A DNA stretch of 37,092 bases from Verrucomicrobiales bacterium (lineage in GTDB: Bacteria > Verrucomicrobiota > Verrucomicrobiia > Verrucomicrobiales > DEV007): positions 1 to 37,092 of the forward strand of contig JARGOP010000044.1 in assembly GCA_029233965.1 (NCBI GenBank), written 5' to 3'. Each line of letters begins with the position of its first letter. Position 1 is the first letter of the stretch. The position numbers and the translations under genes were made by a program. The notes under the pieces are model-generated. The model made no database searches, was not told the origin of the DNA, and saw nothing but the letters and a program-made list of their open reading frames with translations. Shown piece after piece: positions 25,449 to 33,644 of the stretch.

Positions 25449-25485
25449 ATCTCCTTGCGGGCACGTGCCCTCGCCACGCGGAGAT
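25449..25485. repeat. Nested inverted repeat with a 12-bp palindrome
   Basis: GGGCACGTGCCC (25459-25470) is a perfect 12-bp palindrome. It is enclosed by ATCTCC (25449-25454) and GGAGAT (25480-25485). It lies 48 nt upstream of the glycosidase gene and downstream of the possible small lipoprotein. It could end that transcript or be an operator. There is no T-run. Confidence 0.35.
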
Positions 25486-25505
25486 CCGGGCTTCGATCGG
25501 GATGC

Positions 25506-25673
25506 TTACTTCAGGTAGCCCACCGATGCCGATCGGCCCTGATGACCGACGACCCACCCCGGGTAGCCGCTGTTTTCCCCGTATGCGAAGGAGGGCGACA
25601 TCCTGTAGGCAGGATGATGCCGGCAGGATGTGACGCCGGAAAAAATGAGGAAGGCGCCGATGGAGAAAAACAA
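25506..25673 (-). CDS. Possible 55-aa lipoprotein
   Basis: On the minus strand an open frame encodes FFSIGAFLIFSGVTSC, a hydrophobic stretch with a credible lipobox (GVTSC), followed by a short mature part rich in Gly and Tyr and ending YGENSGYPGWVVGHQGRSAS plus VGYLK. The look is that of a real small exported lipoprotein. The only near start is TTG at 25673 (a Lys-containing codon run upstream could supply the basic region if a rarer start is used), so the start is unsure. It fills most of the otherwise empty 25412-25749 spacer. A CATCCTG-tagg-CAGGATG hairpin at 25599-25616 lies inside it. Confidence 0.4.
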   Translation of the reverse strand: MFFSIGAFLIFSGVTSCRHHPAYRMSPSFAYGENSGYPGWVVGHQGRSASVGYLK

Positions 25674-25749
25674 ATGTTTCGTAGTAATCTCTATTGTTCC
25701 CGCCGGCGATGTTGTGACCGGAGCAGGCGGTGCCGGGCTCTTGTCCTCT

Positions 25750-27093
25750 TCAATTTGCGAGTTTCCGAACGGCCTCAAGGTAGGTCTCAAGATTCGGGCG
25801 TGGCTCAATTGACTGCGCCTGAACAAGCTTTTCCACAGCCTTGGCATACTCACCGCGCTCAACCAGCAACTCGCCGAGACGGAAGTAGGCATCAGCGGCA
25901 TGATCCTGGAGCAGCGCGGCCTGCTCAAAAATCATCTCCGCTTCGACGCTCTTTTCTGAGGTGGCAAGAAATCGACCGAGAACAAGGAGCGATTCTCCAT
26001 CGAGAGGATCGACGCGCACGGCTTCCCGGATTGTTGTGATAGCTTTGTCAGGATCACCGGTCTCAAATTCGATGAGAGCGCTGAGGCGAACCCGCTTCGT
26101 GTCAACGGTGTCGGGGAAGGTTGCTTCAATCAGCTCATTGAGCGTTTTGGCCTCTTCGAAATGCTCGTATTCGACAAGGTAGCGAAGTGCTTCTGTTGCT
26201 TCGCCGGGCGAGATCGGAGGATCGGAGTTCAGTGAGGATTCGTAGGCCGTGAGCGCCTCTCCCGGAAGAGACTGCCCGAGATAGAGGTGGCCAAGGGAGA
26301 GGAGCGAACTCGCGTTGAGGTCATCAAAGGTTCGCGCCACTTCGAGGGCCTGGATCGCGCTTTGATCGTCGCCACTTTGCTGGAGTGAGAAAGCGAGGTT
26401 GAGCCAGAGGGGGGCGTCGGTGGGGCGCATTTTGAGAAGCTCGCGGTAGAGTCCGATCGCTTCTTCCGTTTGTCCCAGTTCCCTGAGGCAGCGGGCTTCC
26501 CCGAGTTTCCACTCTATTTCACCCGGCATCGTGATTTGTGCCTGGCGGTAGCTTTGAAGTGCGGCCTGAAAGTCTTCGTCGCTCGCGTGGCAGTAACCGA
26601 GGAGCCCGAGGGTGACCCCATCACGCGCCCCCAGTTCGACAGCACGAATCAATGAGGCTTCCGCTTCCTCCATTTCATCGAGCTGGATCAGCGTCATTGC
26701 GAGATTTCGATGGGCGTCTCGAAAGTTCGGGAACGACTCGAGGGCGGAGTTGAAAAACTTCTTTGCAGCTTCGAATTCGCCTTCCTCAAATTTCAGGCTC
26801 GCGAGCGAGAACATCATCGCCGGGCTCTGAGGCAGGATCGAGGCATTTTCGTAGAGTTCGATGGCTCCGGTTCGTTCTCCCTCCGCGAGAAGGCCCGCTC
26901 CGTCCCGGAGATACTCTTCTTCATCGGTCGTGATGAGCGGCTCGATCCGTGAATCAATCCCGTAGCTGCCGGTGATGACTTTTTGAAACTCCGGTGATTT
27001 CCAAAGATCCGAAGTCGGGAAGAGGGGCTCTCCCTGAAGAGGATTCGCCCACAGGGAAAGGAGGGCGAGAAGAGGATAAGGTGGAAATTTCAT
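25750..27093 (-). CDS. Periplasmic tetratricopeptide-repeat protein of the TonB operon
   Basis: The 447-residue protein has a signal peptide (MKFPPYPLLALLSLWANPLQG) and about nine or ten TPR units from residue 65 to the end. Examples are AMMFSLASLKFEEGEFEAAKKFFNSALESFPN, HRNLAMTLIQLDEMEEAEASL and ADAYFRLGELLVERGEYAKAVEKLVQAQSIEP. TPR proteins scaffold complexes. A TPR gene closing a DUF3450-TolQ-ExbB-ExbD-TonB operon is a recurrent arrangement, so a role in assembling or gating the energy-transduction complex is inferred. It follows tonB by 36 nt on the same strand. Confidence 0.85.
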   Translation of the reverse strand: MKFPPYPLLALLSLWANPLQGEPLFPTSDLWKSPEFQKVITGSYGIDSRIEPLITTDEEEYLRDGAGLLAEGERTGAIELYENASILPQSPAMMFSLASLKFEEGEFEAAKKFFNSALESFPNFRDAHRNLAMTLIQLDEMEEAEASLIRAVELGARDGVTLGLLGYCHASDEDFQAALQSYRQAQITMPGEIEWKLGEARCLRELGQTEEAIGLYRELLKMRPTDAPLWLNLAFSLQQSGDDQSAIQALEVARTFDDLNASSLLSLGHLYLGQSLPGEALTAYESSLNSDPPISPGEATEALRYLVEYEHFEEAKTLNELIEATFPDTVDTKRVRLSALIEFETGDPDKAITTIREAVRVDPLDGESLLVLGRFLATSEKSVEAEMIFEQAALLQDHAADAYFRLGELLVERGEYAKAVEKLVQAQSIEPRPNLETYLEAVRKLAN

Positions 27094-27129
27094 AGAGGAA
27101 GAACTCGTGGCGCGGTCGCGGCGTGCGCG

Positions 27130-27864
27130 TTACCGGATGATGAGAGGCCACTGGAAGCGGGCGGCGACGGGGCGGCCGTCTTTCTTCGGGGGACTGAAGC
27201 GGGCGCGTGAGGCAATGTCAGTCGCGAGGGTGGCGAACTCGGGTTCGCTGGATTCGATGACACGGAGCACATCGACCTGTCCGTCGGGGTTGATGATCAC
27301 TTCGAGACTCACTCTGCCTTCCTGAATCCCTCTCTCTCGCAGGGATTCAGGAAAGGTGATGTGGGGGCGGTTGAGGAGCCTCGGCTGACCATCAAGATCC
27401 TTGAGGGAAAAGGTCATTCGTTTTCTCTCCTGCGGCTGATTGGTTGAAAAATTCGCCATCGTGATACTGGGGCGGACATTGGGATTCGTCGTCGCCTTGA
27501 CCGGAGGAGCCGGGCTGTTGATCTGGATCTCCAGCTTCGGGAGTGGTGGTGTTTTCGGAGGGGGAGGCAGCGGATCCGGGGGCGGCGGAGGCGGAGGCGT
27601 TTGGACTTCCACGGCATCGATCCCGGTGAGAAGGCGGATCGTCGTGTCCGGTACGTCCCGCTTCGAGTCGAGCCAGCGGGAGAAGCTGAGAAAGCCGAGC
27701 AGCGCGAGGGTGGCAAGACCGCTCACGAAATAGCGAAGAAATCGCCCGCGGGGTGCCGGGAGTCCATCGCGATGAGCCCGTTTCCGGTCGACCCCGCCCT
27801 CGCCAACGGGTTCGATCAACTCGCCGACCTGAGCGGTGTTTTCTGAAAGGATGGACTGGCTCAT
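27130..27864 (-). CDS. tonB: Energy transducer TonB
   Basis: The 244-residue protein has a cytoplasmic N terminus of about 43 residues, one membrane helix (about 44-62, RYFVSGLATLALLGFLSF), a proline-rich periplasmic spacer (about 90-111, TPPPPPPPDPLPPPPKTPP) and a C-terminal TonB domain (about 165-244, PHITFPESLRERGIQEGRVSLEV, then FSPPKKDGRPVAARFQWPL). It passes proton-motive energy to outer-membrane receptors. The unusually long cytoplasmic N terminus is worth noting. The start overlaps the exbD stop (ATGA). The dedicated receptor is probably the one encoded upstream. Confidence 0.92.
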   Translation of the reverse strand: MSQSILSENTAQVGELIEPVGEGGVDRKRAHRDGLPAPRGRFLRYFVSGLATLALLGFLSFSRWLDSKRDVPDTTIRLLTGIDAVEVQTPPPPPPPDPLPPPPKTPPLPKLEIQINSPAPPVKATTNPNVRPSITMANFSTNQPQERKRMTFSLKDLDGQPRLLNRPHITFPESLRERGIQEGRVSLEVIINPDGQVDVLRVIESSEPEFATLATDIASRARFSPPKKDGRPVAARFQWPLIIR

Positions 27865-28274
27865 GGATCTACGGTGGAGACAAAGACTTGTGTAGCCCCG
27901 GCGAGTTTCGCCTCGTCCATGACCTGAACGGTGGCATCGGTCGGCGTCTGGCGGTCGGATTGAATGATGACCGGCATGGATTCCTGCATAAGGAGTCTGC
28001 GGACAACGGAGCGAACTCCACCGACGCCAATCTCTCGCCCACCGTAGTGGACCGTCCCACTCGCACTGATCCCGATGAGAATGCTGTTTTTCTTGAGATC
28101 CTCCTGGCTCGCGGCGCGGGGTTTCTGGATCTCCAGACCGGTTTCCTCGACGAACACGGTCGTGACGATGAAGAAAATGAGGAGAATGAAGACGACATCA
28201 ATAAGCGGCGAAATATTGATCTCGCTGTTCTCAGCATCCGGGGAGGAGGTTTGAAATTTGGAAAACCGGCTCAT
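27861..28274 (-). CDS. exbD: ExbD/TolR-type biopolymer transport protein
   Basis: From ATG 28274 the 137-residue protein has a short cytoplasmic start, the membrane helix ISPLIDVVFILLIFFIVTTVF with the conserved proton-channel Asp (IDVVF), and a periplasmic domain with GREIGVGGVRSVVRRLL and VIIQSDRQTPTDATVQVMDEAKLAGA. This is complete for ExbD. It overlaps both exbB (upstream) and tonB (downstream) by 4 nt, so the three are translationally coupled in the expected order. Confidence 0.93.
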   Translation of the reverse strand: MSRFSKFQTSSPDAENSEINISPLIDVVFILLIFFIVTTVFVEETGLEIQKPRAASQEDLKKNSILIGISASGTVHYGGREIGVGGVRSVVRRLLMQESMPVIIQSDRQTPTDATVQVMDEAKLAGATQVFVSTVDP

Positions 28275-28708
28275 GATGCAGGGCTGGCCTGAGAAAGTGA
28301 ATAGAGGAAGTTCTGCTGCCGCCGTTTCAGCAAGGTGCACACGATGAATGACGGAATCGCAATGACGAGTCCGGTCTGCGTGGTGATGAGGGCTCGTGAG
28401 ATTCCCGCCGAAATGGTTTCGACCGGGGCTGCGCCCGAACTGACCGCGAGTCCTGAAAAAGTCGCAAGCATTCCCGAGACTGTTCCTAACAATCCGACAA
28501 GCGGGGCCGCGCCGATGAGGACAAAGCAGAAGTCGATCCGCCGGAGGAGCCGGGTCTGTTCGACCGCTGATCCCAGTTTCACTGAGGTGGCGATGGTATA
28601 AAGGGTCGCCGCAATCGCAAAGGCGAGAGCAATGAGCATCCAGAAAATCCAGCCGCCCCCGGTGGAGAGGTCGCGGAGAGATCTGAGGAGTTCATCAGGG
28701 AAAGACAT
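28271..28708 (-). CDS. exbB: ExbB/TolQ-type proton channel protein
   Basis: The 145-residue protein, from ATG 28708, has an N-terminal membrane helix (WIFWMLIALAFAIAATLYTIA) and the MotA/TolQ/ExbB channel core (VLIGAAPLVGLLGTVSGMLATFSGL, SAGISRALITTQTGLVIAIPSFIVCTLL). It is shorter than E. coli ExbB (244) because cytoplasmic loops are missing, a form seen in DUF3450-linked systems. The open frame continues upstream but with a proline- and arginine-rich, non-family sequence. It overlaps exbD by 4 nt and follows the longer TolQ-like gene by 13 nt. Confidence 0.9.
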   Translation of the reverse strand: MSFPDELLRSLRDLSTGGGWIFWMLIALAFAIAATLYTIATSVKLGSAVEQTRLLRRIDFCFVLIGAAPLVGLLGTVSGMLATFSGLAVSSGAAPVETISAGISRALITTQTGLVIAIPSFIVCTLLKRRQQNFLYSLSQASPAS

Positions 28709-28721
28709 GGTGAATGAGGGA

Positions 28722-30125
28722 TCAGTGCGACGGAACCGGCCGGAGGCCATTGAGGAACGCGAGGGTGGACATCTCCATGTTTGAGCGCACTCCGGCGGCG
28801 CGACGGGAGAGAAGAGCGTGGGCGATGAGTGAGGGAATCGCAACAATGAGTCCGAACTCTGTGGTCACAAGAGCCTCGGAAATGCCTCCCGCGAGTGGTT
28901 TGGCATCCCCGGTTCCGAAGACAGTGATTTGCTGAAAGGTGTGAATCATTCCGGTTACCGTTCCCAATAACCCGAGGAGAGGAGCGGTTGCGGCGGCGAT
29001 GGCAATGAAGGGGAGCCCGCGCTGGAGTCCGGGGAGAAGCGCGAGATGTCGCTCATAGAGCTTTTCCTCCAGCGCCTCCCGCGGAAGATCGGCATGATCG
29101 ATTCCCACTTTGAGGAGGTCAGCTGCGGGGTGGGTGATACCGGCGAGGTCGCTTGTGGCTTTGGCCGGGTCGCCTGCTTTGAGATGGGCGACGACGGCGG
29201 AGACTGTGCCCGGCTCGATTTCACGAAGGCGGACCATCGAGAACAGTTTGAAGAGAGCGACCACGAAGGAGACGAGGGCAAGGAAGAGAATCGGGTAAAT
29301 CCAGATCCCTCCCTTCAGAATGTGTTCGAGGAAAGTATCCTCCACTTCCTGCAGGGCGACCGCAGTTCCCAGGGTCGGGTCGAAAGTCGGCGAGGCTTTT
29401 CTTCCTTCCACGAGCGCTTCGATTTGAGTGCGCGCCGCAGTACCCGGAATGACCTCCGGGGTGAGAGCGGAGGTCGAGGAAATGAGACCGCTGATCTCAC
29501 CATCGTCGTCGAGGAACCAGCTGACCGGGCCGGCCTCGACAAATCGGCCGGCGTGCATGACACCGTCGGGACCGATTGCTTCGCCTTTGAGGGTTTCGAG
29601 CGTCGCAGCTCCCTTGAGATCACTGATTGCCGCGGCGACAAGATCGAGGCGCGCTTTCGTCCCGGAGTCATCCTGTTTGTCTGCGGCAAGGAGAAGTTCG
29701 CTGAGCGCCCCGGTCCGTGCGAGGGAAGAAGCGGCTTCGTAGTTCTTCCGGAAATCGAAGAGGAGTCCGTCGAGGTAGGATCGTTCATCGCGCCAGAGTT
29801 GGAGTTCTCTTTCCGCTTTCTCGAACTCTGAGGTGATCGCCTCACGGGAAGACCGGGCGATATCGTATTCCCGTTGTTTTTCCCGCAGGATCATCGCGGT
29901 TTCCTGCATCTTCGCGGCGAGGGGCGGCTTTTCTTCGGCGATGCGATCTCTGATCGCGGTGAGTTCGGCGAGGGTCTCTTCCAGTTGCGCGTCCAGTTTT
30001 GCCGCCGCCGCCTCAAATTTTTCGGTGGTTTCCGTCTCAGTTTCCTGTCCGGGCGCTGCGCAAGGGAGGAGAAACGCCGCCGCTACCAAGGCAAAAAGCA
30101 GGAGGTGAACGGGAATTCGATTCAT
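28722..30125 (-). CDS. Long MotA/TolQ/ExbB-family protein with periplasmic coiled-coil N terminus (TtpC-like)
   Basis: The 467-residue protein starts with a signal peptide (MNRIPVHLLLFALVAAAFLLPCA). A periplasmic coiled coil follows (about 30-130, LAELTAIRDRIAEEKPPLAAKMQ, then KAERELQLWRDERSYLDGLLFD) and a further domain. The C-terminal channel module has YPILFLALVSFVVALFKLFSM, PFIAIAAATAPLLGLLGTVTGMIHTFQQI and LVTTEFGLIVAIPSLIAHALL. This is the layout of TtpC from the Vibrio TonB2 system, which acts together with ExbB-ExbD-TonB. ATG 30125 is preferred over TTG 30131. It sits 36 nt after the DUF3450 gene and 13 nt before exbB. Confidence 0.9.
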   Translation of the reverse strand: MNRIPVHLLLFALVAAAFLLPCAAPGQETETETTEKFEAAAAKLDAQLEETLAELTAIRDRIAEEKPPLAAKMQETAMILREKQREYDIARSSREAITSEFEKAERELQLWRDERSYLDGLLFDFRKNYEAASSLARTGALSELLLAADKQDDSGTKARLDLVAAAISDLKGAATLETLKGEAIGPDGVMHAGRFVEAGPVSWFLDDDGEISGLISSTSALTPEVIPGTAARTQIEALVEGRKASPTFDPTLGTAVALQEVEDTFLEHILKGGIWIYPILFLALVSFVVALFKLFSMVRLREIEPGTVSAVVAHLKAGDPAKATSDLAGITHPAADLLKVGIDHADLPREALEEKLYERHLALLPGLQRGLPFIAIAAATAPLLGLLGTVTGMIHTFQQITVFGTGDAKPLAGGISEALVTTEFGLIVAIPSLIAHALLSRRAAGVRSNMEMSTLAFLNGLRPVPSH

Positions 30126-30161
30126 GATCAAGGGAAGTGTTCGGGGCAGGGGAGAGCTCGA

Positions 30162-31022
30162 TTATTCGCCGGAGGGAGCTCGTCCTGATTTCCCGGAAAA
30201 GGGAAGGGAAACGAGAGCGGGAGGAATCTCCCTGCGATTGATCTCGATCGCAGTCCGGACGCGGGAAGCGATCGGTCTATCTTCACGCCAGACCCAACCC
30301 GTCGGAGTGGGAAGTCCAACGCCGGCCATTTTTCCTGACTCATCCACATACCAGGCATGGTCCAGCCCGAGGTAGAGGACGTCGATCTGGTAGCGTTTGC
30401 CCTCGAACTCGCGAACCTCACTGTCGATCGTGAGCCTGGAATCGAAGTCCCGTGCGGCTGAGAGAATCGCGAGGATGTCGCGAAACCGTTCCTGAAGTTG
30501 GACTTCATCCGGCGATTTTGCCCCCTCAAGGCGGGCGATGGAGGATCCGACTTTGCTCTTCACCGGCGGGGGAAGGAGAGGGATCACCTCTCTTAGCGAG
30601 GACTCAAGCCGGAGGACTTCTTTTTCAAAGGCCGCTCTCCATAATTTGCGCTCTGTCTCTTCAGATTGCAGAGCAGCGCGCTTGGTCACCACGTCTTCTA
30701 TCCGCGCCTGCGCTGTCGCAGTGAATTTTCCCATTTCGTCGATTTCTTTCTCGCGGAGCGCAATCAGATTCTCAAAAAGCGGTTTCTGTTCGGCCCAGGA
30801 AGCCGATTCTTTCGCGATGGCCTCTTTGGCTTCAAAGATGCGCTGAGCACGGTTTTCGAGGTCTGCCGGGTTCACTGTCGTCGCGGGCTCGTCCTGTGCA
30901 AGGGCAGGCAAGGCAGGGCCTGTCAGCGCGATGATCGCACAACACCTCACGAGAACCCAGGGCTGGCAAGGTGTCTTCGATGCTCTTCTGAACTCGACGA
31001 CCGATGAGGTGGGAATTTCCAT
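30162..31022 (-). CDS. DUF3450 family periplasmic coiled-coil protein
   Basis: The 286-residue protein has a signal peptide ending in ALPALAQ, a coiled coil (about 52-130, ENRAQRIFEAKEAIAKESASWAEQKPLFENLIALREKEIDEM) and a C-terminal domain with RYQIDVLYLGLDHAWYVDESGKMAGVG. DUF3450 genes regularly precede TtpC-type TolQ genes, and the product is thought to be a periplasmic part of the TonB complex. The ATG at 31022 gives a long n-region. A GTG within it (MRCCAIIAL start) is an alternative. A palindrome resembling the one before the receptor gene lies 14 nt upstream. Confidence 0.85.
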   Translation of the reverse strand: MEIPTSSVVEFRRASKTPCQPWVLVRCCAIIALTGPALPALAQDEPATTVNPADLENRAQRIFEAKEAIAKESASWAEQKPLFENLIALREKEIDEMGKFTATAQARIEDVVTKRAALQSEETERKLWRAAFEKEVLRLESSLREVIPLLPPPVKSKVGSSIARLEGAKSPDEVQLQERFRDILAILSAARDFDSRLTIDSEVREFEGKRYQIDVLYLGLDHAWYVDESGKMAGVGLPTPTGWVWREDRPIASRVRTAIEINRREIPPALVSLPFSGKSGRAPSGE

Positions 31023-31036
31023 GCAAACAAGTGTTA

Positions 31037-31053
31037 TTGAGAGCCTGTCTCAA
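31037..31053. promoter_or_regulatory. Fur-like palindrome TTGAGA-N5-TCTCAA upstream of the DUF3450-tonB operon
   Basis: TTGAGA (31037-31042) and TCTCAA (31048-31053) flank 5 nt, a perfect 17-bp dyad. The TGAGA-N5-TCTCA core is the same as in the palindrome ahead of the receptor gene. It lies 14 nt before the DUF3450 start codon. Fur control is inference from shape and shared core. Confidence 0.55.
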
Positions 31054-31177
31054 CAAGGGGACGAAACAGCAAAACCGCACTTCTGTCAACGTGCGCTTCC
31101 TGGGAATTTCCGAGATTCACGTCGTTGCAGGGACTTGTCAGGATTTTGCGGCTGCTGCTCCGTTTGATCCTTTGTCC

Positions 31178-33457
31178 CTAGAAGGATCCGCGGATCGAAA
31201 AGGCGGCGTTGATCGGTGCTCCCACGCTGATTTCGTGGGCACTGTGCGAGTTGGGGAAGTAGTCGGTGTCGAAAAGGTTCTCGATATTGACCTGGAGGCG
31301 ATAGCGGTCGGAAAGCCGGTAAAATGCCGCCGCATCGACGCGCGCATAGTCGGGCATGATCGCTGAGTTTCCGTTGTCCGCGAAGCTGTCATCCTGGAAG
31401 ATGACGCCGAGGGCGAGACCGAGGCGCTCCGTGAGAGCATACTGGTTCCAGATCGAAAAGGTGTGCTCAGGGAACTCGCGGGGGCGCAGTCCGGTGGCAC
31501 CGATGCGATTGACCTGCTCCGCGTCGAGGTAGGTGTAGCCGGTCGAGATAAACCAGCGGTCGGTCACATTGCCGATGAGTTCCGCTTCGAACCCGCTCGT
31601 CTCCGTGTCGATGATATCGAGGGTCTCGGGATTCCCGTCAGCGACCTGGGGCGAACTCTGCTCAATCTGAAAAATCGCAGTCCGGAAACTGAGATTTGGC
31701 TGAATGTCCCACTTCACCCCGGCTTCGAGGTTGCAGAAGGTGTCAGGGTCGAGTGCGTTGTTGTTGCCGTTGATGTCGGAGAACTGCTCGCCGCTGCGCG
31801 GGAGGAAGGATTCGCTGAAACTTCCGTAGATCGAGACGTTCTCGACAGGTTTGATGATAAGACCGAGTCGTGGCGAAATTTCTTCGTCTCTGCGACTTCG
31901 GGTCTCGCCGTTTACCGCATTGAACACCTCGATGTCAAAGGAGTCGAAGCGGGCCCCGAGAACAAGGTCGAGATGTTCGCTGAGAGAGATCTCGTCCTGC
32001 AGGAAAAAAGAGTAGGTGTCGATGTTCACCCGGGTGTCGTCGGCACGGTCCGTGCTGAAGCTGTTCGTCGCGAGGTTTCCGGCGGCATTGATTCCGGCTC
32101 CGTTGCGGAGACTGAAATTGTTCGCATTGAATATTTCGGTGTCAGCCCCGGTCGTGTCCCAGAAGGAATTGAAGCGGTCCTGATTCGAGGAGGTGTAGAT
32201 ATACTCACCGCCGATGAGGACTTTGTGCTCGACAAAACCGGTTTCAAACTCGCCGACGAGGTCACCGGAAAAGACGAAGTTCTCGCGGACGACGTTGTCG
32301 ATGTAGCCATCGATTGTGATCTGATTTGTCGCTTCATCATAAGCGGAGGGGTAAAAGTTCTGGTAGGTCTTGCTGTAGTTGCCGTAAAAGGCAGTGAGGC
32401 GACCGTTCCAACTGTCGGAGAACCGATGGCTCAGGCTTGCGCGGACGACATTGGACTCGAAGGCAGAGAAGTTTTGATCGGGATCGCCGTAGACGATGCC
32501 GGCGAGGGACTGGACCGGGAGTCCATCAGCGCCGGTAGGAATACCGCGGTCGATGAAGCGGTCGTGGTTGTTATACTCGTAGGAAAGATCGAGACGGGTC
32601 TCAGGAGTCAGCATAAGCGCGAGGGTCGGGTTTACGCCGATTCTTTCTCCATCGAAAAAGTCCCGGTGATTGCTCAGGGTTTCGTAGAAACTGTTGAGGC
32701 GGAAACCGGCGATGGGATCTTCGAGCAATTGCTTGCCCCCTTTGCCACCGCTTCCGAACGAGGAGGCACCGAGGGTTTGGTTCCAGTCGAACTGATTCAG
32801 GGTGGCCCCGAAGGTATCGACGGTGGTGTCGAAACTGGTGAAATCATAACCCAGGCGGGGTCTCTTGGAAACGCGGTTGAGAATTCCTCCGGTGCCGCCG
32901 CGACCAAAGACGAGGGCGCTGGGTCCGCGCAGAATTTCGACGCGCTCAATGTTGTAGAGGGGGCGGTAGTATTGAACGTCGTCGCGGACGCCATCGAGGA
33001 AGAAGTCGGCGGTGGAGCGGGGCTGCCCGCGGAAGACGATCGAGTCGCGATGGCCCTCCCCCTGAGACGTTGTCACCCCGGGGGTATAGTCGACGATTTC
33101 CCCGATGCTCTGGATTCCCTGGTCCTCGATTCGTTGCTCCGAAAAAACGGTGACACTGCGGGGGAGATCAAGAATCGCTGTCCCGGTGCGAAGGACGTTC
33201 ACGTCGGAGATGATGAGGGGCTCGACCACGATTTCCGGCTCGATCACTTCGGGTTCAGGGGCCGGTGCCGGCTGCACCGGGCGGGGAGCCGGCACGGGCG
33301 CGACCACGGGTGCTACCGGCGCAGATTCGATAATGGTCTCGTCCAGTTGCTCTTGAGCCTGAACAGCGAAGGGGGCGGTAAGAGCGAGGATCAGAACTGT
33401 CTTCGAAAGTCGGTTTCTGAGTCTCTGGACGGGTGGGTTGGTCGTGTCTCTTGTCAT
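31178..33457 (-). CDS. TonB-dependent siderophore receptor
   Basis: The 759-residue protein has a signal peptide (cleavage after AVQA, residue 34), a TonB-box-like DETIIESA (39-46), a Pro/Ala/Val/Glu-rich linker (about 47-80), a plug domain (LPRSVTVFSEQRIEDQGIQSIGEIVDYTPGV, RVEILRGPSALVFGRGGTGG) and a 22-strand barrel ending AAFSIRGSF with terminal Phe. Layout and the plug motif match FhuA/Fiu-type iron-siderophore receptors. The specific siderophore cannot be read. A Fur-like palindrome lies 44 nt upstream, and the full energy-transduction operon follows on the same strand 155 nt downstream. Confidence 0.93.
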   Translation of the reverse strand: MTRDTTNPPVQRLRNRLSKTVLILALTAPFAVQAQEQLDETIIESAPVAPVVAPVPAPRPVQPAPAPEPEVIEPEIVVEPLIISDVNVLRTGTAILDLPRSVTVFSEQRIEDQGIQSIGEIVDYTPGVTTSQGEGHRDSIVFRGQPRSTADFFLDGVRDDVQYYRPLYNIERVEILRGPSALVFGRGGTGGILNRVSKRPRLGYDFTSFDTTVDTFGATLNQFDWNQTLGASSFGSGGKGGKQLLEDPIAGFRLNSFYETLSNHRDFFDGERIGVNPTLALMLTPETRLDLSYEYNNHDRFIDRGIPTGADGLPVQSLAGIVYGDPDQNFSAFESNVVRASLSHRFSDSWNGRLTAFYGNYSKTYQNFYPSAYDEATNQITIDGYIDNVVRENFVFSGDLVGEFETGFVEHKVLIGGEYIYTSSNQDRFNSFWDTTGADTEIFNANNFSLRNGAGINAAGNLATNSFSTDRADDTRVNIDTYSFFLQDEISLSEHLDLVLGARFDSFDIEVFNAVNGETRSRRDEEISPRLGLIIKPVENVSIYGSFSESFLPRSGEQFSDINGNNNALDPDTFCNLEAGVKWDIQPNLSFRTAIFQIEQSSPQVADGNPETLDIIDTETSGFEAELIGNVTDRWFISTGYTYLDAEQVNRIGATGLRPREFPEHTFSIWNQYALTERLGLALGVIFQDDSFADNGNSAIMPDYARVDAAAFYRLSDRYRLQVNIENLFDTDYFPNSHSAHEISVGAPINAAFSIRGSF

Positions 33458-33501
33458 TGGGATCGAACATTACTAGGGAGGAAAAAGAGGAATGCAATTA
33501 A

Positions 33502-33520
33502 AATGAGACTCAATCTCATT
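33502..33520. promoter_or_regulatory. Fur box upstream of the siderophore receptor gene
   Basis: AATGAGA (33502-33508), CTCAA, TCTCATT (33514-33520) form a perfect 19-bp dyad that closely resembles the classic Fur consensus in size and arms. It lies 44 nt before the receptor ATG, where a repressor would cover the promoter, with a TTTAAT-like -10 just beside it on the minus strand. Confidence 0.8.
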
Positions 33521-33575
33521 AAAAAGCGCCCGTAAGTGCGTAGGTGGCTTATGGGAGGGCGGGTCCTGGAAAGCA

Positions 33576-33607
33576 AAAACCCGGTCGTGGGTAACACGCC
33601 GGGTTTT
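33576..33607 (-). terminator. Rho-independent terminator of the small membrane protein gene
   Basis: AAAACCCGG (33576-33584) and CCGGGTTTT (33599-33607) pair perfectly, with an inner CGTG/CACG stem. On the minus strand the stem is followed by a T-rich end (TTTTTGCTTT). It lies 37 nt past the stop of the membrane protein gene (33645). Confidence 0.85.
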
Positions 33608-33644
33608 CGAAGGGATGCTGCTCCTGAGAGCAGGGCTCAATTGA

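Noticed and set aside
31463-33535. Long open frame on the plus strand opposite the receptor gene
   Set aside because: Its composition is a mirror of the receptor codons. It has no signal, no known domain and no start context, while the receptor is a full known family.
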